From Apostichopus japonicus (taxonomy: Eukaryota; Echinodermata; Holothuroidea; Aspidochirotida; Stichopodidae), in assembly GCF_037975245.1 (NCBI RefSeq), contig NC_092571.1, positions 25,000,564-25,064,563 on the forward strand: a stretch of 64,000 bases of DNA. The letters run 5' to 3'. Of the stretch, positions 1 to 13,500 are shown in pieces. The stretch's first letter is position 1, and every line of letters starts with the position of its first letter. Below the pieces are notes generated by a model. It did no database searches and was not told the origin of the DNA. It saw nothing but the letters and a program-made list of their open reading frames with translations. A program made the position numbers and the translations under genes.

Positions 1-628
1 ATAACATCTTTGCATATGTTTGTTATGAAATTTGTGGCTCTATTTGACGACAGTTTGTATAATACTTGCAGGCCTATGTGTTGAACATAGTTGGTCAAAT
101 AGAGTAACGAATCATACAACATAAGTAACAGGAAGGATAGACTTAATCAGTGAATAAACATGTTTTTTTTGCATTCATAATAAATTGGACTGGATTTAAC
201 ATTGACTATTATTTGTTATGATAATTGTCTGAATCTCCCGAGTATTATTCACTTCAGTTGACTCATATTGTTACTGCCAAACCATCAACATGTCTTGCAA
301 TAAAGTGAAGAAGCTGGAGTTGTGCCCTTCAGTTTTGCTTACGTCGTCCTTTCCCACCACACCCCTTCTCCAAAACTGGTATTGTCTATTGATGATTGAC
401 AAAAGAATAACTTAGCGAAAGAATAGGTTTCACACTAAGTTCACACTTGTCTTGCTCCTCATCTCTCCCCCCCCCCCCCCCATAACAAAAAAACGAAAAT
501 CTAGGCTGCTGGTCTAGTAAATGAACGTTATTTTGCTGTGCTGTTTGCACATTTATGTTTTAAATGTTGAAACCAATGTGTATTTCTTTTCTCTTTTTGT
601 TTTTTTTTCTGCTAAAGTTTACTTCCAG
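1..628. other. Intronic or upstream sequence, no exon recognised
   Basis: No frame shows an eIF4G-like N-terminal segment. Holds a C14-15 tract at about 468-481 and AT-rich sequence. Probably an intron of the + strand eIF4G paralogue, since the exon at 629 begins with the last base of a split codon. Confidence 0.5.
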
Positions 629-1555
629 GACATCCAACCAGTATCCTCAGGCTGCTCCACCCTTTTCTTTCCCTTACATTCCAGCAACTCAGTCTGTCCA
701 GCAAAATCAAGGTCAATATAAGCATTGATTTATTATTCTTTTGTGTCTTCAGAGTAGCAGGTTATATAATTAACTTATTAAATTTACTTGAATTTATTTC
801 CACATTGGAGATATTAACTTGAGTGACCAATGTAATCTTCTGTAAGAAAGCCAGAAAAGCATGTTTTCTTGCCCAAAGAGAAACTGAAAATTCACTTAAC
901 TTGTGAATGACAAAAGCTGCTTCCCATAAGGAAATAAGGCTAGGCTGAGTATCTATATACCACTAGTCACTAGAGCATTGACATATTTTGACTAGATTCT
1001 CACATTTAGCTAAACAGAAAAAAAAAACTGGTAGGCTTACCTTAAGTCTTATGAGTCCACTTATGTGAATAATTTAGTATTTAAGTTTTGAAGGCTCTGA
1101 ACTATTTTCTCTTATAAAAAGTCTGTTTTCTACGTAGAAAACTTCTTATACATCTTTTACATTTAGATAGCAATTTGCCCATTTTGAGTATCATTTTGTG
1201 ATGCAATAATGGATAAATTATTCCTTGGTAATAAGTTTGATAGTTTGACTAATCAAGCTTCAAATAATGTAGTCTCCATTGCCTTGAAACTCTCATTTTG
1301 GCTCTTAAAGCAATTTTTTAGTATACTGTCATTCAAAAGTTACCGGGCGACGAGGATTGTATCAAATTAGTTTGCTGGATGCTTACCACCATCTTATAAA
1401 GGATTGTATTTATTTTAGAAAGAAAGAAAAAGATCCTGAGGATACAGGATCCTACTAGTGGCGAAGATCTCACAGAATCGATCTTGCGAGATGGTGTTGT
1501 CATCCCAGCCAGCAGCCAGGTGGCAGGTGCAGGGCCCTCTAGTTCTCCACCTCAG
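629..1555 (+). CDS. N-terminal exons with PABP-binding-type motif
   Basis: Two exons, 629-711 and 1419-1555, joined through a split codon (G at 711 plus AA at 1419-1420). The first encodes a Pro/Gln/Ser/Tyr-rich stretch ending SVQQNQ, typical of eIF4G N-termini. The second encodes ERKKKILRIQDPTSGEDLTE, which resembles the basic-IRIRDP-D-TEEI segment that binds PABP in vertebrate eIF4G1 and eIF4G3. Seen: the motif, the splice sites and the consistent phase. Inferred: PABP binding. After the donor at 1556 the frame stays open for only 23 more codons, so the exon most likely ends there. Confidence 0.85.
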
Positions 1556-4500
1556 GTTGGTACCTGCTATTTCAAGATCAGTAGACCCATCAGCTCTCCC
1601 TTCTCACAGTCCTATCGTCCATTCTAAGCCTTTCCCGACCTCCACTTCCACATCCCATCCCTTGGTCTGTTTCAGAACCCGGCAACTTTTAAGAGTCGTC
1701 CCATCATCGCCAGAGACTTTCAGATTTGTGTTTGAGCAACCAACATCAGCGTAGGGTGTTGTCTGGCTGACAAGCTGTTGTTTATATCAAATTCTAATTG
1801 AAAGCTGGATACACCAAAATTTCAATTTGAAATTTATTGGTGTCATCATTCATCACTTTGGAGATAATGAATATGAATTAAAACTAGCGATGCTGTACAC
1901 CTCTTTCCACCCTATAGGGGTGGGGGAAAGGGTTTACTAGTCCAAAGCTGGTGTTTTATGGATAAAACCTATTCTGTCCAAATCACTCCTATATTGTACA
2001 TAGTTATTGTTATTTTGTTACATTTCTTTGGACAACCCAATTTGCTGTTCGGGCAAAAAAAAGTGAAACCTAGTTATTCCAGGGACAACCAGCAAAAGTC
2101 CTTATAAGTCAGTTGCCCAAACAGCAATTTGGTTGTTGTTAAAAGAGTAGTGAAACAACAGAGATTGACCAATATGTATACTGTAGGAGATTGTGCAGGT
2201 TCATTGAATAGAACACCAATGGAAACACTGTAGGAGAAATGTTTTGGTTTGGTGAATAGAACACCAGTATGTACACTGTAGGAGGTAAGTGTACGTTAAT
2301 TGAATAGAACACCAATGGGAACACTGTAGGAGAGATGTGTAGGTTCGTTGAATAGAACACCAACTTTGGGCCAATAAATTTCCCTCTCGGGTGGATCATA
2401 ATAATACCACTGTTTTTGTTTTATTTCAGTATCTCCAAGTGATGGAGGGTGATGTTAACTTATCATTTAGGGTTTATTTAATTACAATACAAACTGAATT
2501 TGATGTATACAATTAGTGGTCTGTCAGATGACTTCTATAGCTGATTTGGTTGTCAGTACAGAAAGTTTGACAACTGGATGTCTATTAAAATATGCCCTGT
2601 TAATATTATTGTAAAATATTTGTTGAAGATGCTAAACAATTGCAATCCATGAAATGGAACATATCCGACTGATCTGTATTCTTTTCCTTTTTCGTTTTAA
2701 CTTGATTTGCCATTTTTTTTGTAATAATTTTGCCCAGACCTGGTCCTTGGTCAAATACTTATTTTGCTCTGGTATAGGTATAAGCATTCCATGTTTCATG
2801 TTGTCTCCCACAGCATAAAGAACCAGAATCACAAGTGCAGGAAAGCAGACGGATCCAGGCAGAGTTCCTCACCAACGTTTCACAGGTGGCCAGTAATCCA
2901 GGGAGCAGAAAACTCTCTAAGAGGGCCCAACTAGAAGATGGTGCACAGCCAAAAGGGCCATTATTGGCACAGATAGAAACGTCTAGCCCGGTATTTACTC
3001 CTGCAGCACCAGCACAGATTAGTAAACCTCCAGTAACCACCATTCTAAGCCTTTCCCGACCTCCACTTTCACAGCCCCTCCCTTGGTCTGTTTCAGAACC
3101 CTGGCAAATTTTTAATAGTAATATTTACTTGCCTCAACAATCTCACCATCATCTTATCTGTTGAAAAAAAGGGGAAAAAAGGTCATCGTTGTGTAGGTGC
3201 CTGAGGTTGAAAATGTATTTGTGCATGTATGAGGAGTGTGAAACAACAAGATACACTTATAATAAAGTAAAAGTTTTGGCACAGTGTTTAGACAAATGTT
3301 TATGAATATTGAATGTGTCAGATTGAATGTTATAAACAAAGGGAACCGTCTGGCCCCTAGTGTTTACAATCATATCGGTGGCTGGTCAATTAATAAGGTG
3401 CACTCAATGGTGAATCCTAGTAACAGTACTTTGGGTAGTTTATGCTAACAAGCAACAATTTATTAATGCTCGAGTGAAGCTGAGGCGGAATGTTTTTCTA
3501 TATGCAGGCCTTACAGTCATGCTTAATAAAATACTATGGTATCTTCGTACAAACCTGCTAGAGATCTTTGCACTTGTATAGCAATTATTTTGCACAGCCT
3601 TTTTGCGATTTTGATACTGGATAAATTAATTCGCTGGTTCGGTTCATCCGTATAGTGTTGCAGCACGTAGAATTTTTGTGCCCCCTCTTGGTTTAAAGCA
3701 TATACATTGAATAATAAATAATAAATTTTCATGCTCTCTGTGATATGTTTATTTTTCTGCAGATGACCAGAAAAGATGTCACATGCAGTGCAGGATTAGA
3801 GAATGGCATATCTAGGACTAGTTCCTCCACAGAGACCTCCAAAGCCAGGAAAGGAGCTACTCGAAGTGAAAACCAGGAAAAATTGTCCAAATCACAGAGT
3901 CATACTAATTCCAAACAAATGAAGCTGAAATACCCTTATAAAGAAGGTAGTTTGTTACAGTTTCTGTCAAAGCAAGTGTTGATTATCCTTAAAGTACCCG
4001 GACCCCACTCCCATGCAGGGCTGTTTGTCAATTCTATGGACAAGCTCGATAAAGAAAAATTGATGTTTATTTTCTCATCAATATGATTTACAATAGTTTG
4101 ATAATAGAAATAATTACCTAAAAACTCATCAAATAATTGACCTTTTTAAGATTAAAGAAGTCATGTAAAATTTTGTGCAAAACAAAACATGCAATTCTTT
4201 GACAAGTTTTGCACGTCCAATTAAATAAAGTGTTCTTGTTTTGGTCGGTACAACCATTCTTGAAATTAAGATAGAAAAATGGCTACTGTTCATTTGAGAC
4301 GTTCCTTTCCAAAGTGTTGCAAAGGAACGAAAGAAAAAAGGAACAAAAAACAGAAATCAAGTTTGATTTGGTTAAAAACTTGTCTTTTTATTTTACTTTT
4401 CACTGGTCCAAATAAGGTCAATGGAGTCCGATAAACCAAGCAGGAAAAAAGAGATACGACAGGGTATTTCTCCTCAGTGTTCAACCAGACTGTACCATTA

Positions 4501-7500
4501 GGCCAAAGGGGTTACCAGACATTCCAGAGGTTATTCTTCCCAAGGTAAATTATAGGTCTGCTTTATACATTCTTTTTGGAAATGTATAAACGATTCAAGC
4601 TCTGTCCAACTAAAGAGTCATCTTTTGAATGAACTGATCTTTTGCTGGCTGGGTTAGGCATAAATTATGTAAGGCTGTATTCAAAAGAAAAACATGCATT
4701 ACCGTGGACAAAAGAACACTGTTCCGTTGCGTATATACTTCACAAACAAGAACACTTCCTATGGTTATTTTGCAGACGAAGTTGTGAATAATCGGTGTAT
4801 AGCCAGCAACTTCACGATCACACGCAATGAGTTATATTTTGGTTCTCAAATGTTTTATCTTGTTTCTTAAAAAAATATTTAAGTCCTTGAAGATGTTCAA
4901 ACACAAAACCATCCACTCTGCAGGTTTACACATTAAAATTTCTGTTGTTCAAATAGATAAAGATTGGCAACCTGTTGTCACCCCCCCCCCCCCACACAAA
5001 CACACAACCATCTCAATTTCAAGTTCCCACCCACCTCATACACATGTCACAGGGATTATTTTCCCCGTCTGGTCAACATCTTCTTATTATACAACTATGA
5101 AATGTCCCAAATACAGCAAAATGTAAGAAGAAAGGGACATAAAGATTTATTACAATATTTATCATATATGAATTGTTAAGCTCTGCAAATATCTTATGAA
5201 CTCTTTTTTGACTTATTTACTTTTACCATTAATTACATTTTCAGGCAGAAGTAAGGTTCCATCACAGGAAACCTGTGACCTCCAAAAGTGTTGATAACCT
5301 ATCCACACTGACTGATAGAAAAACAGATTCAACTGTTGTGAGTTTATATATAATATTGTTGCTATTTTTTAATTCAAATCAGTTGCCTCAAAATAAGTTC
5401 ACATCAACCATTACAGTATCAGAGTTGTGTATGGCAAACTTGCTAAGTTGGTGAAGGTGTATTGTAATTGATGGTGTGTCCACTGTAGCATGCATTAAAC
5501 TTTTAGAAAAGGGGCAGTGAAGTCGTGTGTAGGCATGTAAAGGCTTGCATGTGTAGACATGTGAAGGCGTGTGAAGACATGTGAAGGCATGTGTAGGCGG
5601 CATGTGAAAGAGTGTTGCTGCTGCATGCAGTTGTTTTTCATGTTTTGCTGAGTGTAAGCTGTTAGATTAACCGATACAGGCTCTTGGCTTGGAACCTGCC
5701 GTGACTTGGTCAGATGTTTTCTCTTCAAGCTATTATTTAGAAACAGAGTTCTTTTTCTATTCCGGTTCTCTCTGAATTGACACAGGGATTAATTATGACA
5801 ACTACTAAAATTGGTAGCGACACTTTTAAGTTTTTCCGGAAGTCTATTTTCATTTCATGAAATATAGAAAAAAAGACTATCAAATATTTCACATCTGTTG
5901 TGATTTTGACTTTTTGGTGATTTATAAGTACGTATAAGTATGCCAAGATTCTTTTCAGAATCTAATCTATAGCATTATTGAGTTTGCAATAATTAATTAA
6001 TTGTATTTGGTGACAAAATGATGGAGAATGCTTCAGTTTGATCTATATTTTATTTCAATAATACCTTGTAGGATTTGGTAAAATCATTTTAAATTGGCAA
6101 CAGACTGCAAAAGCTGCATTTACTAATTTTGTTTGATTGTTACTAAAAATTCCATGGATCTTTACATTAATTTGATTCATATGTCACCCATAATTGCATT
6201 CTCTTTCCTTCATACCAGTCACTTTTATACAAAGGTAACCTCTCAAAGAAATGAAATTATGTTACATTTTTAATTCATTAATCATTTCAGAACACGCAAA
6301 AAGTTATTAAAGACAATTGGGATAGGAAAAAATCTGATCAAGTGAGCAAATTAAAAGGGAAAAGCTCTGAAAAGATAGCTGCCGTTGAGTTTACTGCTGA
6401 GCAATATTGTGAACCACAAACTATAAGCAAGCAACTCAAACTGAAGTACTCTTACAGAGAAGGTAAGTTCCAATAATCATGGGAATGTATATCTTTCCAC
6501 TGTTTCAATGAAAGAAAAAAAAATCTTTTTCTTGTGATTCTATTTTATTTGTAATAAACATTTCCCTCATTGTTCTCGGTTGTAAAATAAATATACCATG
6601 GCATGCATAACTGTGCTATTCAGCTAATCAGTTGCCATATACAGCTAAATTAGCATTGACTCACACAAGTAATTTTGTATTCTTGGGAGTTTAAAAGTTT
6701 GTTTCGAGAAATAGCTTCTTGTTTTTTACTTCAATGCTACAGCAGAAGTTTGGTCTGAATGTTAATAGTAGAAGGTTCATGCTGTCCAGGGGTGTAACAC
6801 ATAAAGTGATACTGGCTCAGTCATCCAGGCTTGACTCTGGGGACTTGAAACTTTTGCTCGATTCATTTCTTAAACGACCAAGAGGGATTTGGCACCTTCG
6901 GAAGCTCAAAGTAGTGGTCCATGAAGGCCCATCAGTTTTGAGTTGGTGTACCGTTTTATTTCATTCACCCCACCTCCCTTTCAGTGATACTATCCATATA
7001 CTCTATGGACAAAATTAGAAGATGTGACATGCCATTTTGACCTTTGAAATTTATTAAATAAATTGATTTATCTTGTTACAAAACCTTAGATCAGTGGAGT
7101 CCTACAAATCAAGACGGGCAGAAGAAGTACAGCCGAGATTTCCTTCTCACCATCCGACCTGAGTGTATCGTTAGACCAGAAGGGCTACCAGATATGCCAG
7201 AGATCATCTTTAAAAAGGTAAAGTCAGGCGTGTAGCCAAAAGGGGGGGGCAAAGGGGGGCACCCCCCCTCTTGATCATATTTTGTTTGTATATTTTTACG
7301 ATATCGCTAGTAATTTCAAGCTTAGATGCAACTTACAAGGCCTGGGAAGTGCCATTTCCAGCGATCTGGGAGGCATTTTCAGCCAAAATTTTCTTGTACG
7401 GGTAGTGCCAACTCATGGTGACGCTACTGTATGCTTCGAGAGTTTTCAATGCAGGATCTACGGCTCTGATAGTTTGCCTACAGGTTCGCCCCTCCCTTCG

Positions 7501-10500
7501 CAAATTCCTGGCTACGCGCCTGACTAAAACTAAATTTTACCTGTATGTAATTACTATACATATATATTGAACATTTAATTTGTACTTATATCTATGTATG
7601 TATTCATACACATATATATATTTTGTTTTTTCTTTTCTTTTCTTTTCTTTCTTCAGGGAGTCTTCCACACTGTTAAGCTTTTAAGCTTTATGGAAGACTT
7701 CCCTCCACTTTGTACTTTTGTGGCAAACAAATAAATAAATAAAGTACAGTGTACATAGTAAACTAGCTAAGCTTGGGCTCATGTCAAAATCTAGGCCTAG
7801 TGTTCATCTGGGATTTGAACCTTAAATGGAATGGATGGCAGGGGGGGGGGGATGGCGGCCTGAATGGAGAGCACATGGAGGGGGGAGATTTGGAAGGGTC
7901 AACAAAAAATTGAAGTTGGTTTGAATTGCCAATTTACATATGCCTGTTGTATTTCTCTTCAACTGTTTTAATGAAGGGTGATTGAGGTTTGTGATTTTCA
8001 CAACTGTATGACAGTGTCCAGTGTAGCATTAACACCAATATGCAGTGCTTGCCAGTTGGTTGTTTTAACAAGTAAACTTCAATAATGATTTAATGTGTGA
8101 TCGAAGCACTTCATTATAACTACAAGTTAGCATTAGAAATATTATCTTAACAATTATTTTCATATTTATTAAAGAGGTAATTGGTGTGAAGTTGAAATAG
8201 CCTAGAAATGTTTTACTAGAAAATGAAAGTGGAGGGAGGGGAGGGGGAGAGGGGTGTGGGGTGATTTGCTTTTTCAAAAACTAAATTTTTGAAAAAGAGG
8301 AAATGCAGAGGCCACTTTACTATCTCATGTTTGTACTGCATGATGTGTGGTACCATGAGGATATAATACTTTCACTTTAACTATCACCCTATCCAAAATA
8401 TCTTTTAATAGGCTTTTTATCCTAATAAAGACTAAAGATATTTTTGATAGGGTGATAGTTAAAGGGAAGGTGTGAAGATCAATCTTCAAGTATGCTTCGA
8501 GTTGTAACTGGCAGATTAATTTTATTATAAACAAATTTATAATTGCAAATTGATGTATTCCTTTTTTTCTGTGATATGAAGTCAATAACTGTTTAATTAG
8601 GTCCAAACCTGTCCCAATATTTCGGTACTAACTTATTCCTAGAATATTTGTGTAAACAGTGCAAGAACCTACACCTCCAAATTAGGCTTATCAGTCAAAC
8701 AGGTCGAGATGATGTATTTAATTCAAAGCCACACTGTGTTAAAACTTTTCAGTTGATGTTTATTGATTATTTAAATTGTTTATTTTTCAATGGTTTACAC
8801 TCTAGGCAAAGGTCTGGCCTATTCTTCAGTATGAGTCCTGTGCTTTGAAAGTTACCAATATCGAAGAACAGCCAAGAAATTCGATGTCAGGGAGAGCAAT
8901 TGTAAGTTCACATGTTTGTTTAATACATATCTTAAAAATAGAAAACCTCAATTTGGTGATATTAGAAATCACTCAGTTGTTTTCAAATATGGATGTTGCA
9001 AAATATGACATTGTGTTGATATGATGTAGGCTTTCCTGGACATTGGAGCTGACTATACAATTGGGGGAGGGAGGGGGTGGGGGTTGGGGGTAGATAGTCT
9101 TGATATATAGTAGTGGTCCTGCAGTAGGCAACCTTAAAAGCCAAATCCTTCCACGAAAGATTTCAGTCCACGTAAACGTATCGGCCCACAAACTTTCGTT
9201 AATCTGGAATGCTTAACCTTGAAGCCTTGTATAGGCTTGAGAACCATTCCCATTCTATCTGTAAATTGCTTATCTAGGTATATTGAGATTTTGATTCTCT
9301 CTGGCCCTTTACCCCAACCCCATGTCCTTCTCTGACCATCGTAGCAAAATTAATTGAGAAAACCATCATCGAGAGGGTATCATGGCTTGTTCAATGTTTC
9401 ATGTTAGGGCATTGAGGTTATCAAAACAAAAAGTTCAGATTTTTCAAAATTAAGACAATTCTGTTGAATGTTAATAAGATGAAAGAGAGGAGCCAAAATT
9501 GTGTCATTCTGATTGTGTAACATGTAGCATAGGACCTGTAACATGTAACACAAAGGGGTCAAAGTTCATTTGTTAACTGGTTTCATGGCTTGGTTTGTTT
9601 CCCTGTGTAGGGGGACAGAATGAAATATACATTAACTTCTATAACTTTATGCTATTTTTTATTACAATAAACATAGTCACCAGCTGTCCCGCCTCCCCTC
9701 TCCTCTGTCAGCAACTTGTGTTCAATATGCAATATGCCAAAATGATGACTATAAACCAACATTGTAAAACTCTGAATTGAAGTTTGACTTATTGTGTTTT
9801 GTTTTGATTGTTTATATTGGGGCCTGTAGATATCACACATTCACCTCAGATGACATTCCAGTGCTCAGAAAATCAAATTTTGGTTGCTAACTCTTGTTTT
9901 GTTAAAATTAATTAGACATGTTCATTTCAACAAACTCTGGTCCTACCCTGCCATCAAACAGATGGGTTTAGGACTTCATATAGGACTTTTAACCTGACAA
10001 ATCCTGACCTTGTGTGATATGGGCTATCTTTCAGTTATTCTTTTGTTCTGTGGATTCATGGTAGCCTTAATTATGTCCTATCCTGTATATTTTAATGATC
10101 ACTCAAAAATGCCCGCTAGGTCCATGGTCAGTACTAACATGAGCAGCTGGGGCTTCTTGAGGCAAGTGATAATCAGCCCCTTGACACTCTTCACTAGTTT
10201 TGCTCAAGGCTGGAATAGTCAAGCTTCCATGCCAAAGTGGTAAGATTCTAGGATCATAAGCTGTGATTGAAAGTTAATAAATATTTTCTAATATTAATAT
10301 AAAATTGATTCCTTTCATTTTTTTATTTATACTGCTTCAATCAAATATAAGTGGAGCAAAATTAAGGTATGGACACACTCCAGTGGTCTGTATAGAAATA
10401 CAACCTGGCAACTTGGTATGCTTTTTGTTTTTGTAAATACATCTCCCTCTTTATGTTTCAAATTGTTTCATTTTATGGTCAGAAAAAGAACGAGTCCTCA

Positions 10501-13500
10501 ACCGTAGGTGTGGCACCATCGACCGTTACAGAACCAAAAACGACCAGCAAGAATGGCGTAAAGAAAAATTTAGTGTCAGCAGAAGACAGAGAAAAGTTAA
10601 GTGGCGCTAGAAGCAAGAACAGGATTCAGAATGGTAGACGTGAAACTAAGAAAGAATTGCAATTTATGTTGGAAGAAATCAACGTTTATACTGCAACTGA
10701 GCAAGATCAGCTGTCACTAGCCAGAGGTAAGTTGTATAAAATATTACAAGAAATAACTTGATTTGGGTTAGAGCATGCTGTGGAAAAATTGAATTCTCCT
10801 CTTACAGTTTAGTGTTAAGAAAAATTCACATTGTGTTTGACCTTGACAGAAATAATGGGACAGGTGGGGTGGTGCGGTGGGGGCGGGTGGGTGGGTGGGT
10901 GGTTGGAGGTGGGTTTCATATATGGTAATGGGAATCTCCTTTATTGTTACCTGATTCTAAAGCAGCTTATTGAATTAGCATGGTAGTTTATGGCTAGGTT
11001 ATTATTTCCTTCAATTTGTTGTCCAATTAAGTTTACTTTAATTAGGAACAGAATACAGGACAACCAGCTTAATACAGGAAAAGGGAATTAAACGGTCTAG
11101 TTCAATTACTGTGCTCTTATGCACTAAATGCTACTTTTTTAAACATCAACTCGGGCATTTTCAAGACCACTGCGTGGGATGATTTTGATCAATTTGCTTT
11201 CAAAAATACGCTAGAATATTTGAATGAAGATTACCCCCTCCCCTCCCCCCACCCATCTACGAATTAAAAATTAAAACAGTGGAATCCAGTGCATAGAGTG
11301 GTATCGTTAATATATATGTTTTAGAAATGGAATTTACAACGAGCCACTGTATTCTCTGTTTTGCCCAAACTTTAGGTCAACGGAATTTAACGCATCAACT
11401 CGGAAAGAGGAAATACTCAAGGGATTTTCTTCTTGGCTTCCAGGGTGATTGTACTTGCAAACCAGATGGAATGCCTGATGTGGTGATTGAGAAAGTAAGC
11501 TACAATATCATATCTCTTCTCAAGGATGAAATGGTCTGTGACTAGGGGGGTAGGAGCCGGGGGGCACTGGGGGCACATGCCCCCCCCCACTTTTTTCCAA
11601 AATAGCAAATGGGCCCTACTGGCAAATAAAATATGCCCCTTTGATGAAGAACTGTCTTTTGGATATCTTAAGCCTTTGTTAAGTTTAATATTTTATTGTA
11701 ATTATTTAGTTTTAGTCTGTACATGCTATTTTTAACTTTTGATAGCACGGTTAGCAATAAACAATCTCAATAAAAAGTATTTATAGCATACTAACACATC
11801 GTATATATTTAAGTGATATGGACGGTGTGTATCGGTTTATAACATAACGAGTGGTGGTTGTGGAATGAGAAAGTGCCCCTCTGATGTTGTGCCCCCCACT
11901 TCTTGGAAGCTTCCTACCCCCCTGTCTGTGACTAGCTCAACAGTAAACAGTTTGTTTCTTCGGTGCTTTTATATTAAAGTCCTTACTGATATCTTGGCAA
12001 TGGTTTATAATGAATAGTGATTCTTTTTTTTGTCTCAGCAAAGTTGCCTCCTAATTATGGGTATTTCTTTATTTATATCTTTTGCATTGCTTTGAAGTAG
12101 CAGAATTACCATTTAGAATTGGTGATGATTTGATGATGTGATCGGGGAGTGGCCAGATAGAAATTTTTAAAATAGTCAAAAAGACAGCAATGCTTCCAAT
12201 TCTCACCAATTCTCAACCGACTTTGAGATACATGGAGAACATATGCCATACAGAGTTGAGACTGTCTTGCTTTTATCGATTTGATTTCTTTTTAATGAAT
12301 AAATTACTGGAAGAGGTGTGGCTTTAAGTTTGCATTGCACTTTTTTTTTTATTTCCCTCAAATTTAATTTTTTTTTTTTTCATCTCAGGATCAGGTTAAG
12401 GTTGTGTTTCCAAAAGATGATTTGTTATCAGAACAGAAAAGAATTCAGACAAACGGTTTGAAAAAGGGAAGATTATTATCGGAAGAAATTCAAGAGGATC
12501 AGTCAAGATTAAGTAGCCGCAGAAAAAACCAAGGGAAGCATGAAGTTACCGAGGGTAACAGGAGAGAAAATGGAGAAAACAAACTCACTTTTGGAGGAAT
12601 CGGACTACAACAATACCAATCAATACTTGAAGGAGGTAGGATATATCAGTCAAAGGAAATCTTGTTAAAAAATTAATTATATCTAATAATATTAAATGTT
12701 TGAAATGAAAATATGTTGTTTGACCGAGTTTCTATGGTAACAGACGAAGGGCTAATTGTTATTTGTAATTTGTGAATAGTTTCTGTTGGATGTGATTTGC
12801 ACTTGTTATACATTGTTTAGTTATTGATTCTTGCATCTTTAGTTCCTATGGTAACGGACCAAGGGCTAATTGTTATTTGTGAATAGTTTCTGTTGGATGT
12901 GATTTGCACTTGTTATATATTGTAAAGTTATTGATTCTTGCATCTTGAGTGGCAAATTTAGTATTTCCACTGTTCCTGTTAACATTTATTTTGTTAACAT
13001 TTATTTTTCTTTATATCCATTAATTCAATTTCTGAATTCCAAACCAATTGTGTTGGAAAATGAAAAAAAAATGATTTTGGAGTTGAAAACATTTAAAAAT
13101 AAATTAACAGTGTATTAAAACAAATTTAAATGATGCATTAGCAAATATAAACAGCTTTATAGGTTTATAGTACCTAACCTAGTGTAAACAGCTGGAGAAG
13201 GTATTTAACAACAATTATCAACTGGACATTCCCTTTAATCTGCAAAGGCCTCCAAAAATATCTTTTCTTGACAAAACTAACAGCAAAATTGAATTTGTTA
13301 GACATCTTCTCCAATACAAAGACCACTTTGTTGTGATTTACTTTTGATATGGCCTTTCATGACTAAACTTTGAATAAAAAATGTAAGTGTGTCTACATCC
13401 CTCTCTAAACCTGAAGAAAATATTTTTTTCTGTGGAAGAGACAAATTTTGTTTGTTTTGCTGCATTTTGTTCAAAGTTACTGCAGGAGCTGGGACCAGAC

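Noticed and set aside
1676-1738. Candidate exon after acceptor ctgtttcag
   Set aside because: The phase required by the preceding exon meets a TGA before any usable donor. The open frame is a different phase and has no clear eIF4G similarity.
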